Assembly: GCF_014084105.1 (NCBI RefSeq)
Contig: NZ_CP048289.1
Coordinates: 1,621,922 to 1,685,921, forward strand
Source: Streptacidiphilus sp. P02-A3a
GTDB lineage: Bacteria > Actinomycetota > Actinomycetes > Streptomycetales > Streptomycetaceae
Direction of reading: 5' to 3'
DNA: 64,000 nt
Shown: piece by piece, positions 7,427 through 15,587 of the stretch
How the letters are laid out: every line of letters begins with the position of its first letter
How positions within the stretch are numbered: the first letter of the stretch is position 1
Notes under the pieces: generated by a model
Seen by the model: only the letters and a program-made list of their open reading frames with translations
Told to the model about the DNA's origin: nothing
The model's database searches: none
Made by a program: the position numbers and the translations under genes

Positions 7427-8563
7427 ATGACCGTACGACGTCCCTACGTCCTGCTCAGTGTCGCCATGTCGATCGACGGGCACATCGACGACGCCACCCC
7501 GGAGCGGCTGGTGCTGTCGGGCCCGGAGGACCTGGACCGGGTCGACCGGCTGCGGGCCGGGAGCGACGCGGTCCTGGTCGGGGCGGGGACGCTGCGCGGG
7601 GACAACCCCCGGCTGCTGGTGAACTCCCCGCTGCGGCGGGCCGAACGGCTCGCGCTCGGACTGCCCGCGCATCCGACGCGGGTGGTGCTCTCCGGCGGCG
7701 GCGCGCTCGATCCCGGGCTGCGCTTCTGGCACCACGGCGACGAGCGGCTGGTCTACGCCCCGGACCAGGCGCTGCCCCGGCTGACGGCGCTGGACGGCCT
7801 GGCCGAGGTCGTCGGCACCGGCCCGACCCTGGACCTCGGCGCGGTCCTGGACGACCTGGGCGGGCGCGGGGTGCGGCGGCTGATGGTCGAGGGCGGCAGC
7901 TCGGTGCACACCCAGTTCCTCACCCAGGGCCTGGCCGACGAGATCCAACTCGCGGTCGCCCCCTTCTTCGTGGGCGTCGACGCGGCCCCGCGCTTCGTCA
8001 ACGCCGGACGCTTCCCGCAGGACGCGCTGCACCGGATGATCCTCGCCGAGACCCGCACCGTCGGCGATATCGCGCTGCTGCGCTACCTGGTGCCCCGGCC
8101 GAGCGACCCGTCCCGGCTGAACGAGGCCGACCGGCGCCGACTGGGCCGCGCCGTCGAACTGTCCCGGCTCTGCCCGCCGTCCGAGACCGCCTACTCGGTC
8201 GGCGCGCTGATCGTCGCCGAGGACGGCACCGAGCTGGCGCGCGGCTACTCCCGCGAGACCGGCCCGACCGTGCACGCCGAGGAGGCGGCGCTGGCGAAGA
8301 TCGACCCGGCCGACCCCAGGCTCCGTGGCGCCACCCTCTACAGCACGCTGGAGCCCTGTAGCGCCCGGGCCTCCAGTCCGACACCGTGCGCGCGGCTGGT
8401 ACTGGCGGCCGGGATCCCCCGGGTGGTGCTGGCCTGGCGCGAACCACCCCGGTTCGTCGCCGACTGCCAGGGCGTGGAACTGCTGGAACAGGCCGGGGTG
8501 ACGGTGCTGGAGTGCCCCGAACTCGCGGCCGAGGCGCGCGAGGTCAACGCGCACCTGAACTGA
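7427..8563 (+). CDS. RibD-like reductase-deaminase with swapped domain order
   Basis: A 378-residue fusion. Residues 5-225 are a RibD_C/dihydrofolate-reductase-like domain (YVLLSVAMSIDGHIDD at the start, LMVEGGSSVHTQFL in the middle). Residues about 240-375 are a cytidine-deaminase-fold domain with the zinc motif HAEE (283-286) and PCSARASSPTPC (Cys311, Cys321). Canonical RibD has the deaminase first and the reductase second. The reaction is probably on a diamino-pyrimidine or related nucleotide, in riboflavin, deazaflavin or antibiotic metabolism. No rib genes are adjacent. ATG at 7427 by homology. Confidence 0.85.
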   Translation: MTVRRPYVLLSVAMSIDGHIDDATPERLVLSGPEDLDRVDRLRAGSDAVLVGAGTLRGDNPRLLVNSPLRRAERLALGLPAHPTRVVLSGGGALDPGLRFWHHGDERLVYAPDQALPRLTALDGLAEVVGTGPTLDLGAVLDDLGGRGVRRLMVEGGSSVHTQFLTQGLADEIQLAVAPFFVGVDAAPRFVNAGRFPQDALHRMILAETRTVGDIALLRYLVPRPSDPSRLNEADRRRLGRAVELSRLCPPSETAYSVGALIVAEDGTELARGYSRETGPTVHAEEAALAKIDPADPRLRGATLYSTLEPCSARASSPTPCARLVLAAGIPRVVLAWREPPRFVADCQGVELLEQAGVTVLECPELAAEAREVNAHLN

Positions 8564-8623
8564 GGCGGCCCCGGACCTCGGCAGCTCGGACCTCGGCAGC
8601 TCGGACCGAGGCGGCCCCGGACC
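8562..8623. repeat. Direct repeats between convergent genes
   Basis: GAGGCGGCCCCGGACC occurs at 8562-8577 and 8608-8623, enclosing two copies of CGGACCTCGGCAGCT. CCTCGG/CCGAGG complementarity also allows hairpins, so the block may end transcription of both convergent genes. Confidence 0.65.
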
Positions 8624-8629
8624 GAGGGG

Positions 8630-9034
8630 TCAGCCCGGGGTGTTGATCATCGACATGGCGGCGTAGACCAGGTAGTCCCAGAGCTGCCGGTGCAGCTCCG
8701 GGGCCAGGTCCAGGTTGTCCACGGCCGCCCGCATGTGGCGCAGCCAGGCGTCATGGGCGGCCTGGTCGACGGTGAAGGGCGCGTGCCGCATCCGCAGCCG
8801 GGGATGGCCGCGCTCGTCGCTGTAGGTGCGCGGACCGCCCCAGTACTGCATCAGGAACAGCGCCAGCCGCTCCTCGGCCGGACCCAGGTCCTGCTCCGGG
8901 TACATCGGGCGGAGCAGCGGGTCGGCGGCGACACCCTGGTAGAAGTCGTGCACCAGCCGCCGGAACGTCGGCTCGCCGCCGACCTGGTCGAAGAAGGTCG
9001 GCGGTGGCGGGGTGCCCTGCTCGGTCTGGTCCAC
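8630..9034 (-). CDS. glbO: Group II truncated haemoglobin (GlbO-like)
   Basis: A 134-residue 2-on-2 globin of group II, the usual length. Visible family features are FFDQVGGEPTFRRLVHDFYQGVAADPLLRPMYPEQDL, the AEERLALFLMQYWGGP block with its Tyr/Trp-rich distal site, the proximal haem His in RLRMRHAPF, and a Trp in the G helix (LWDYL). Group II globins bind O2 tightly and are linked to oxidative or nitrosative stress handling and to haem-lipid interactions in mycobacteria; the specific role here is not shown. Single gene, convergent with the RibD-like gene. Confidence 0.93.
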   Translation of the reverse strand: MDQTEQGTPPPPTFFDQVGGEPTFRRLVHDFYQGVAADPLLRPMYPEQDLGPAEERLALFLMQYWGGPRTYSDERGHPRLRMRHAPFTVDQAAHDAWLRHMRAAVDNLDLAPELHRQLWDYLVYAAMSMINTPG

Positions 9035-9115
9035 GTGACCATGGTCTCAGACCGGCGTACGACGCAGCCACCCCGTTCCGCCCACGGGACCGCGCGGGCG
9101 GAACAGGGGCCGAGG

Positions 9116-10153
9116 TCAGGCCCGGTGCACGGTGATCGTGGTCCAGGCGCCGACGTGGATCCGGTCGCCGTCCTGTAGCGGCACCGGCTGGTGCGCGGCG
9201 ATCGGCTCGGCGGCACCGTTGATGCTGGTGCCGTTGGTGGAGTCCTGGTCGATCACCACCCAGCCGCCGTCCGGCTGCTCCTGGAGCAGCGCGTGCTGGT
9301 GCGAGGCGCCCGGGTCCTCCGGGGCTATCGACAGGTCGATCTCCGGAACGGTCCCGCGCTGGTGGCTGCGGCGGCCGATGCGCAGCTGCTGCCGCCCGGT
9401 CATCGGCACCCGGCGCTCGGGGGAGTACGGCGGGAAGTACAGCCCGGCGGCGTCGGGGCCGCTGCGCGCCATCATGTCGTCGAAGTACTCGCGGTCGGCG
9501 TTGACCACCGCCACCCAGGTGCCCCGGCCGGTCGGCGGCTGCGGCGGTTGCGGCTGCTCGCCGACCGGCGGCTTGAGCATGAAGTCGGTGCTGAAACCGC
9601 CGTTGGTGTCGCCGGTGGAGTAGCTGACCCCGCCGTAGGTGCCGGGCGCCCCGCCGTACTGCTCCTGCTGCGGCTGCTGCTGCTGGTACGCCTGCTGCGG
9701 CGGTTGCTGCTGCTGGTACGCCTGCGGTTGCTGTTGCTGCGGCGGCTGCTGGTACGGCTGGGACATGCCGCCGTAGTCGGGGCCGGGGCGCGACTGCGGG
9801 CCGGGCTGCTGCGGGGCCGGAGGCTGCTGGAGCTGCTGCTGCGGCTGCTGCTGGTAGCCGGTGAAGGCGGGCGGCTGCTGCTGGGCCCGCAGGTCGTAGT
9901 CGTACCCGCACTCCTCGCAGTACCGCTCGGTCTGCGGTGTGCTGCAGATCGGGCACATCACCAGCCCGGTGGTGCTCGGCGGGTGCTGCTGGTACTGCGG
10001 CGGCACGTGCATCGGCCCGACCGGCGGATGCGGTTCCATCGAGTACTGCTGGGCCGGTGGCTGGACCTGCTGGCCAGGGGCGGACATGGGCCAGCCGCAG
10101 TAGTCGCAGTAGTCGGCGGTCGGCGAATCATGGCCCTGCGGACAGATCGGCAT
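9116..10153 (-). CDS. FHA-domain protein with N-terminal zinc ribbons
   Basis: A 345-residue protein. Residues 1-24 are a zinc ribbon (CPQGHDSPTADYCDYCG). A second is near residues 65-85 (MCPICSTPQTERYCEECG). A Gln/Pro-rich low-complexity linker covers about 90-170. The FHA phosphothreonine-binding domain covers about 250-340 (LRIGRRSHQRGTVPEIDLS, DPGASHQHALL, DQDSTNGTSING). The last gene of the PknG-type operon, it is the natural reader of phospho-Thr made by that kinase, comparable in role to GarA/OdhI. Unlike those it carries ribbons and a Q-rich spacer, and I see no ETTSV-type phosphosite. It starts 95 bp after the VWA gene ends. Confidence 0.88.
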   Translation of the reverse strand: MPICPQGHDSPTADYCDYCGWPMSAPGQQVQPPAQQYSMEPHPPVGPMHVPPQYQQHPPSTTGLVMCPICSTPQTERYCEECGYDYDLRAQQQPPAFTGYQQQPQQQLQQPPAPQQPGPQSRPGPDYGGMSQPYQQPPQQQQPQAYQQQQPPQQAYQQQQPQQEQYGGAPGTYGGVSYSTGDTNGGFSTDFMLKPPVGEQPQPPQPPTGRGTWVAVVNADREYFDDMMARSGPDAAGLYFPPYSPERRVPMTGRQQLRIGRRSHQRGTVPEIDLSIAPEDPGASHQHALLQEQPDGGWVVIDQDSTNGTSINGAAEPIAAHQPVPLQDGDRIHVGAWTTITVHRA

Positions 10154-10248
10154 GGGAGCCCCCCTCTGGCTCGTGGGTGCGCACCGCCCCGGGCCTGATG
10201 GCCCGGGCCCGGTCGCGGCTGCTCGGTGCTGGGACGGTGTCTACTGTT

Positions 10249-11628
10249 TCACGATTTCTTCACGCGAACGGTCTTGGTCGACCTCGTCTCCAAGGTCTTC
10301 GAGTCCTCCTCGCTCACGTTCTTACGGAAGCGAACGGTACCTTCCTTCGCGTTGACGACGTCCACCACCTTGGCCAACAGCTTGAATGTGTCCTCATTGC
10401 CCGATTCGTGCGCCAGCTGAACGGCCCGGCCCAGCTTGGAGGTCGCGTTGTCGACGTCCCCGCGCCGGTGGGCGTCCATGCCCTCCTGGATCGCCACCGC
10501 CAGGTCGGCCTGCCCGGTGTAGTGCGCGACCTGCGGGTTCATCTTGGTCGAGGCGGAGATGTCGTCCGTCCAGACGGCCTTGACCAGGCCCTGCGACAGG
10601 ACCTCGGTGCTGCCGTCCGGCTGCGGCACGACCAGGCTGATCCGCCCGGCCAGCATCTCGTTCCCCACCGCCGCCGCCGGGACCTCCACGCAGACGTGGT
10701 AGTCGCGGCTCTCGTCCCCCCAGGACCCGGTCGGATAGTCGCCCACCCGTCGCCCGCCGCCCTTGTCCGAGGCGCCGCGCGCCGCACCTTCCGTAGGCCC
10801 GCTCTCCTTGCGCCGCCCGGTCAGGTCCTCGACGTTCGGCGCGACCTGCTTGACGAAGCGGACGCTGGCGTTGGCCGGGGTCCACACCCGCAGCGCGACG
10901 TCCGCGACCTCCTTGCCCATGGCGTTCTCCATCATCGCGCGGAAGTCGGCGGCCAGGCCGGACGGGTCCGCGACGATGTCGACCGTGCCCAGCAGCGCCG
11001 AGGAGATCCGGCGCAGCTCGTCGACCTCCCAGTCGGTGCCGACGCCCCGGCAGTCGGCGGTGAAGTGGCCCTGCACCCGGTCCAGCACCCGCTGCAGGTC
11101 GGCCGGCTTCTCGTGCTCGTTGCGGCCGTCGGTCAGCAGGATGCCGTGCCGGATCGATATGTCCCGGCGGGAGAGGAACAGCTGGTCGGCCTTGCTCAGC
11201 CAGGTGCCGATGGCGGTCCCGCCGCCCGGGGTGAGCCGCCGCAGCGACTGCTTGGCCTCCTCGCGGCTGCCCGCGTGCGACACCGCCAGCTGTCCGCCGC
11301 CCGGGTAGACCTCCTTGGCCTCGTGCGTGCCCGCGATCACCGCGAAGGCCACGCCGTCGCGGACGGCGTCGATCGCGGCGGCGGTGGCCTCGCGCGCCGC
11401 GTGGATCTTGGCGGAGGGGTAGTCCATCGAGCCCGAGCAGTCGACCATGATCACCACGGCCGCGTCCGGGCCGTCGCTGTAGTTGCCGACCTGGGCACTG
11501 CTGGTCCCGCCGCCGGTCGCGGTGACCGTGACGATCGCGTTGACCTCGCGCGCGCCCTCGGCCAGGTACGCGTTCTGGAAGATGTCGACGGCGAACTGGG
11601 GGAGGTTGGACTTGGTCAGCCTGGCCAT
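10249..11628 (-). CDS. VWA-domain protein of a TerY-like phosphorylation triad
   Basis: A 459-residue von Willebrand factor A protein. The metal-ion-dependent adhesion site DCSGS is at residues 63-67. The VWA fold covers about 55-245 (GTAIGTWLSKADQLFL supplies the MIDAS Thr). A beta-rich domain (VADVALRVWTPANASVRFV) and a helical C-terminus follow. VWA, PP2C and kinase genes form the 'TerY-P triad' described by Aravind and colleagues; the order and 3-nt spacing here match that idea. It probably assembles or presents substrates to the kinase/phosphatase pair. No transmembrane segment; cytoplasmic. Confidence 0.85.
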   Translation of the reverse strand: MARLTKSNLPQFAVDIFQNAYLAEGAREVNAIVTVTATGGGTSSAQVGNYSDGPDAAVVIMVDCSGSMDYPSAKIHAAREATAAAIDAVRDGVAFAVIAGTHEAKEVYPGGGQLAVSHAGSREEAKQSLRRLTPGGGTAIGTWLSKADQLFLSRRDISIRHGILLTDGRNEHEKPADLQRVLDRVQGHFTADCRGVGTDWEVDELRRISSALLGTVDIVADPSGLAADFRAMMENAMGKEVADVALRVWTPANASVRFVKQVAPNVEDLTGRRKESGPTEGAARGASDKGGGRRVGDYPTGSWGDESRDYHVCVEVPAAAVGNEMLAGRISLVVPQPDGSTEVLSQGLVKAVWTDDISASTKMNPQVAHYTGQADLAVAIQEGMDAHRRGDVDNATSKLGRAVQLAHESGNEDTFKLLAKVVDVVNAKEGTVRFRKNVSEEDSKTLETRSTKTVRVKKS

Positions 11629-11631
11629 GAT

Positions 11632-12951
11632 TCAGCTCTCCTGAGCGTGAGGGAGTGCGGCGGCGGGTGCGTGGGGCCGCGAGGTCGCGGCGGGCAGGCA
11701 GGGCAGAACGGCGACGGTGATGTTGTCGTGCCCGCCGCGCGCGCAGGCGAACCGGACCAGCTCCTGCGCGGCCTCCAGCGGTCGGAGGCGGGCGTCGGCG
11801 GGAACCACCGCGCCGAGCGCGGCAGCTGACTCCTCGTAGTTCCACAGGCCGTCGGTGCAGACCAGGATCACGCCCGGGACCACCGGGGTGAACACGACGG
11901 CGTGCGGCTCGACCTCGACCGCGTCCGCGCCCAGCCAGCCGGTGATGGCGTGCGCGCGCGGGTCGGCGTAGGCCTCGGCCTCGGACATCAGCCCGGCCTC
12001 GACCATCCGCGCGGCCCAGGAGTCGTCCAGGGTCAGCCGCTCGGAGCCGGAGCGGTCGTCCGGGAACCAGTAGGCGCGGCTGTCGCCGACCCAGCCCACG
12101 GTCACCTCGCCCTCGCTGGCGACCGCGCTGACGATGGTGCAGGCGGGGGAGTTGCGGCTGGGGTCCAGCGGCCCCTCCTCGGCCAGCCGCTCCACCCGCT
12201 CGGCGGCGGCCATGATCGCCTCGTGCATCGCGGCCTTCGGCTCGACGCCGGACTCCAGCGACTCCAGCAGGTACTCGCTGGCGGTGTCGGCGGCGGCCTG
12301 CGAGGCCTCGTCCGGACGGGTCGCCGAGGAGACGCCGTCGCAGACCACCGCGACCACGGCGGGCACCCCGCCGGGACGCGAGGTGGCGGCGACGGCGAAG
12401 GCGTCCTCGTTGCGGTGGTGCCGGTGGCCCCGGTCGCTGACCCCGCACACGCCCGCGAGGGCGCGCTCCTGGTGGTCGCGGGGGCGGGGCTGCGCGCGCC
12501 CGCAGGCCTCGCAGTAGCCGTCGGCGTCGATGGTGCGGGCCCCGCAGCCGACGCAGACCCGGCCCGCGTCGGGGTCGATCACCGGGACCACCTCGGTCGG
12601 GTCGTGGTCCTCCTCCGGCTCCTCCGCGGCGGCCTGCGGCCCCGGCTCCGGATCGCTGACCAGCACCCGGGCGGGGGCGGCCAGCACGAAGTCGCCGGTG
12701 CTCCCCGGCGGCGCGTCCGCGGCCAGCCCCGCCCGCGGGTCGGCCACGCCGTCGCCGGGAGCCCCGAACCCGGGCCCGACCGGCGGCGCGGCGGGGGGAA
12801 CCGGCGGAACGGCGGGCGCGCCCAGCGGGGGTGGCGGAGCCAGGGCCGCGGCCCCGGACGAGGTCAGCTGGGTGCCGCAGCCCTCGCAGAAGCGGTCGCC
12901 CTCGGCCACCGGCAGCGCGCACCGGGGACAGGAAAGAGTCAACTGATCCAT
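11632..12951 (-). CDS. PP2C-family Ser/Thr phosphatase with zinc ribbons
   Basis: A 439-residue protein. An N-terminal ribbon (CPRCALPVAEGDRFCEGCG, residues 9-27), a Pro/Ala-rich linker and a second ribbon (CVGCGARTIDADGYCEACG, near 130-150) precede a PP2C domain (about 165-420). PP2C motifs: SDRGHRHHRNEDAFAV, VVCDGVSSATRPDEAS, GWVGDSRAYWF and GGHDNITVAVL, carrying the metal-binding Asp residues. It should dephosphorylate targets of the PknG-like kinase encoded 6 nt upstream. Its second ribbon closely resembles the repeated finger at the kinase N-terminus, so the two may dock through the same kind of module. Confidence 0.92.
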   Translation of the reverse strand: MDQLTLSCPRCALPVAEGDRFCEGCGTQLTSSGAAALAPPPPLGAPAVPPVPPAAPPVGPGFGAPGDGVADPRAGLAADAPPGSTGDFVLAAPARVLVSDPEPGPQAAAEEPEEDHDPTEVVPVIDPDAGRVCVGCGARTIDADGYCEACGRAQPRPRDHQERALAGVCGVSDRGHRHHRNEDAFAVAATSRPGGVPAVVAVVCDGVSSATRPDEASQAAADTASEYLLESLESGVEPKAAMHEAIMAAAERVERLAEEGPLDPSRNSPACTIVSAVASEGEVTVGWVGDSRAYWFPDDRSGSERLTLDDSWAARMVEAGLMSEAEAYADPRAHAITGWLGADAVEVEPHAVVFTPVVPGVILVCTDGLWNYEESAAALGAVVPADARLRPLEAAQELVRFACARGGHDNITVAVLPCLPAATSRPHAPAAALPHAQES

Positions 12952-12957
12952 GCGTCC

Positions 12958-15573
12958 TTACACCCACGTCCTGGGTCGGGTCCGATTCGCCCGCTCCACC
13001 CACTCGATCCGCTTCTCCGGCTGTTCCGCGAGACGCGCCAGTACCCGGTACGACTGCTCCAGGGCGAACCGCAGTTCCCGTTCCTCCGCGGGATGCCCCA
13101 GCAGCAGCACCGGGCCCGCCCCGGCCGCCCCGTCCGGACGCCCGGAGACCACCCAGCCCAGGGCCTTGCCGAGGACCTCGGCCGACAGCTCCTCGCGCCG
13201 CCGGGTGTCCAGGCCGAGACCGGCCAGCTGGGTCGAACAGGCGTCCAGGTCGGCCCGCAGCGGCTCGCTCGGGGCCCGGTCGCGCAGCCGCGCCCGCACC
13301 GCGGCGACCCGCGCGGCCACGTAGTGGTTGGAGGTCTCCGGGACCGACTCCAGCGCGCGCACCGCGCCGACCCGGTCGCCCGCGGCGAGCCGGACCCGGG
13401 CCAGGCCGAAGGCCGCGCTCACGTAGGCCCGGTCGGTGGTCCACACCAGGCGGTAGAACTCGGCCGCGTCCTCCCGCTCGCCCAGCGCCTCGGCGCAGAT
13501 GCCCAGCGCCAGCTTCGGCGCGGCCTCGCCCGGGAACGCGTCGTAGACCGCGTCGAAGGCGTCGGCCGCCGCGCCCGCCGCCGCGCTCGGCAGCGGGCCG
13601 CCGGGGGTCCCCGAGGCCACCAGCGCGGCCAGCCCCCGGTACCAGACCACCCGCCAGTCGTCCGGGTAGTCCACGAACAGGCCGGCCAGCGCCGTGTCCA
13701 CCTGGGCCAGGTCGCCGAGCTCGACCAGCGCCCGGAGCCCGCGCAGCCGCAGCTCCACCGAGTTGACCGGCGCGGAGCTCAGCGCGGCCAGCACGTCGGC
13801 CGGACCGGTGGCCATCAGCGCCGCCAGGAAGCCCGCGTTCGGGTCGCCCGGGTCGATCCGGGGCACCGGCAGCGCCAGCGCCATCTGCCGGGTGGCCAGC
13901 GGCAGCACCGCCGGCGCGCCCCCGGCCACCGGCAGCGGCGCGGTCGCCGCCTGCCTGCGGCGCCGGGCGGCGGTGGCCGAGGCCGGCGCGTCGAACGCCG
14001 CCGGGCCCACCAACTCGGTGTCCACCACCCGCAGTTCCGGACCGAACAGGGTGGACAGCGCCGGGCGCGGCAGCTCGTCCTGGAGCGCCAGCACCTCCCG
14101 CAGCACGCCGGTCAGCTGGTCCGCCATCTCCTGGGCGGAGGAGAAGCGCTTGTCCGGATCCGGGTCGGTGGCCCGCACCAGCAGCCGGTAGAAGGACTCG
14201 TACCGGGCGAAGACCTCGACGTCCTCCGGGCCGGGCAGGCTGTCCCGGTAGACGGTGGCGTAGCCCTGGAAGTCGAAGGTCAGCACCGCCAGCGAGCGGG
14301 CCACGGTGTAGAGGTCGGACGAGGGGGAGACGCCGTCGGTGGCGATCTCCGGGGCCTGGTAGCCGACGGTGCCGTAGATCGGCCCGTCGTCGTCCTGCTT
14401 GCGGACCGCGCCCATGTCGATGATCTTCAGCTGGTCCTCGGACTGGATCACGTTGTCCAGCTTGAAGTCGCAGTAGATCAGCCCCCGGCTGTGCAGGTAG
14501 CCCAGCGCGGGCAGCGCCTCCAGCGCGTAGGCGATCGCCTGCTCCACCGCCAGCGGCTCGCGCCGCCCCTCCGGGGTGCGCCGGGCCTCGGCGATGTCCT
14601 TGAGGGACTTCCCGCCGACGTACTCCATCACGATGTAGCCGTCGCTGGTGCCCTTGCGCAGGTCGGGGTGCTCGACGAAGTTGATGATCCGGACGATGTT
14701 GGGGTGGTCCACCTCGGACAGGTAGCGGCGCTCGGCGATGGCGACCTCCAGCGCGTCCGCGTCGCCGGTGTCCAGCAGGCCCTTGAGCACCACCCACTTG
14801 TCGTTCACCCGGCGGTCTATGCCGAGGTAGATCCAGCCGAGGCCGCCGTGCGCCAGGCAGCCCACCACCTCGTACTGCCCGCCGACGACGTCCCCGGCGA
14901 ACAGCTTCGGGGTGAACGAGTACTCGGTGCCGCACTTGCTGCAGAAGCCGTCCGGCCGCCCGGGCTGGCCGTTGCGCGAACGGCCCACCGGGGCCTCGCA
15001 CTTGCTGCAATAGCGCTTGCGCTCCGGGACCTCCGGGTGCTGCTGCACCATGCTCAGCGGATCCGGGCGCGGGATCGCCGGTACGTTCACCAGGCCCGCG
15101 CCCAGGCGGCCCCGGCTGGACTGGCTGGTGCTGCTGCGGGTGCTGCGCACCGACACCGACGTGCCGTGCGAGGCGCTGCGGGAGGCCCGGGAACGGCCGG
15201 ACATGGAGCGGGAGGAGGGGCGCGAGGTGCTGCTCGAACCGCTGCGGGAACTGCTCGGGTCGGGGCTGCCGGAGCGGGCGGCGGGGACCGCCGGTCCGGT
15301 GGCCACCGGCTGCGGGGCCAGGCCGCACTCGGTGCAGTAGCCGTCCGGGTCGATCACCCCGGAGCCGGTGCAGTCCGGTCGGCGGCAGGGCGAGCCGGGG
15401 CCGGCGGCGGACGCCTGGCCGGTCGCGGACCCCTGGCCGGTCGCTGCCCGCCCGGTCGCTGCCCGCCCGGTCGCCGTCGGCGCCGGAGCGAGGCCGCACT
15501 CGGTGCAGTACCCGTCGGCGTCGATCACCCCCTGGCCGGTACATTCCGGCCGGGTGCACGGTGTGCCCGTCAT
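12958..15573 (-). CDS. pknG: PknG-like Ser/Thr kinase with zinc fingers and TPR tail
   Basis: An 871-residue cytoplasmic kinase. Two near-identical zinc fingers (C-x4-C ... GVIDADGYCTECGLAP) cover residues 5-28 and 63-86. A Ser/Arg-rich linker covers 101-156, and a rubredoxin-like CSKC...CSKC pair 189-214. The kinase domain is about 233-480: Lys264 in VVLKG, MEYVGGKSL, catalytic YCDFKLDN (Asp369) and DMGA in place of DFG (386-389). The C-terminal half is TPR-like. Mycobacterial PknG has the same rubredoxin/kinase/TPR order and the same loss of the HRD arginine. The ATG at 15573 has GAGGGG about 9 nt upstream; ATG at 15582 is too close to it. Confidence 0.93.
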   Translation of the reverse strand: MTGTPCTRPECTGQGVIDADGYCTECGLAPAPTATGRAATGRAATGQGSATGQASAAGPGSPCRRPDCTGSGVIDPDGYCTECGLAPQPVATGPAVPAARSGSPDPSSSRSGSSSTSRPSSRSMSGRSRASRSASHGTSVSVRSTRSSTSQSSRGRLGAGLVNVPAIPRPDPLSMVQQHPEVPERKRYCSKCEAPVGRSRNGQPGRPDGFCSKCGTEYSFTPKLFAGDVVGGQYEVVGCLAHGGLGWIYLGIDRRVNDKWVVLKGLLDTGDADALEVAIAERRYLSEVDHPNIVRIINFVEHPDLRKGTSDGYIVMEYVGGKSLKDIAEARRTPEGRREPLAVEQAIAYALEALPALGYLHSRGLIYCDFKLDNVIQSEDQLKIIDMGAVRKQDDDGPIYGTVGYQAPEIATDGVSPSSDLYTVARSLAVLTFDFQGYATVYRDSLPGPEDVEVFARYESFYRLLVRATDPDPDKRFSSAQEMADQLTGVLREVLALQDELPRPALSTLFGPELRVVDTELVGPAAFDAPASATAARRRRQAATAPLPVAGGAPAVLPLATRQMALALPVPRIDPGDPNAGFLAALMATGPADVLAALSSAPVNSVELRLRGLRALVELGDLAQVDTALAGLFVDYPDDWRVVWYRGLAALVASGTPGGPLPSAAAGAAADAFDAVYDAFPGEAAPKLALGICAEALGEREDAAEFYRLVWTTDRAYVSAAFGLARVRLAAGDRVGAVRALESVPETSNHYVAARVAAVRARLRDRAPSEPLRADLDACSTQLAGLGLDTRRREELSAEVLGKALGWVVSGRPDGAAGAGPVLLLGHPAEERELRFALEQSYRVLARLAEQPEKRIEWVERANRTRPRTWV

Positions 15574-15587
15574 CGCTGTCATCCCCC

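Noticed and set aside
10394-15559. Very long open frames antisense or shifted to the signalling operon on both strands
   Set aside because: They arise from strong GC codon-position bias. Their products are Arg/Gly/Pro/Ala-rich without domain likeness, while the chosen frames contain intact PP2C, VWA and kinase motifs.
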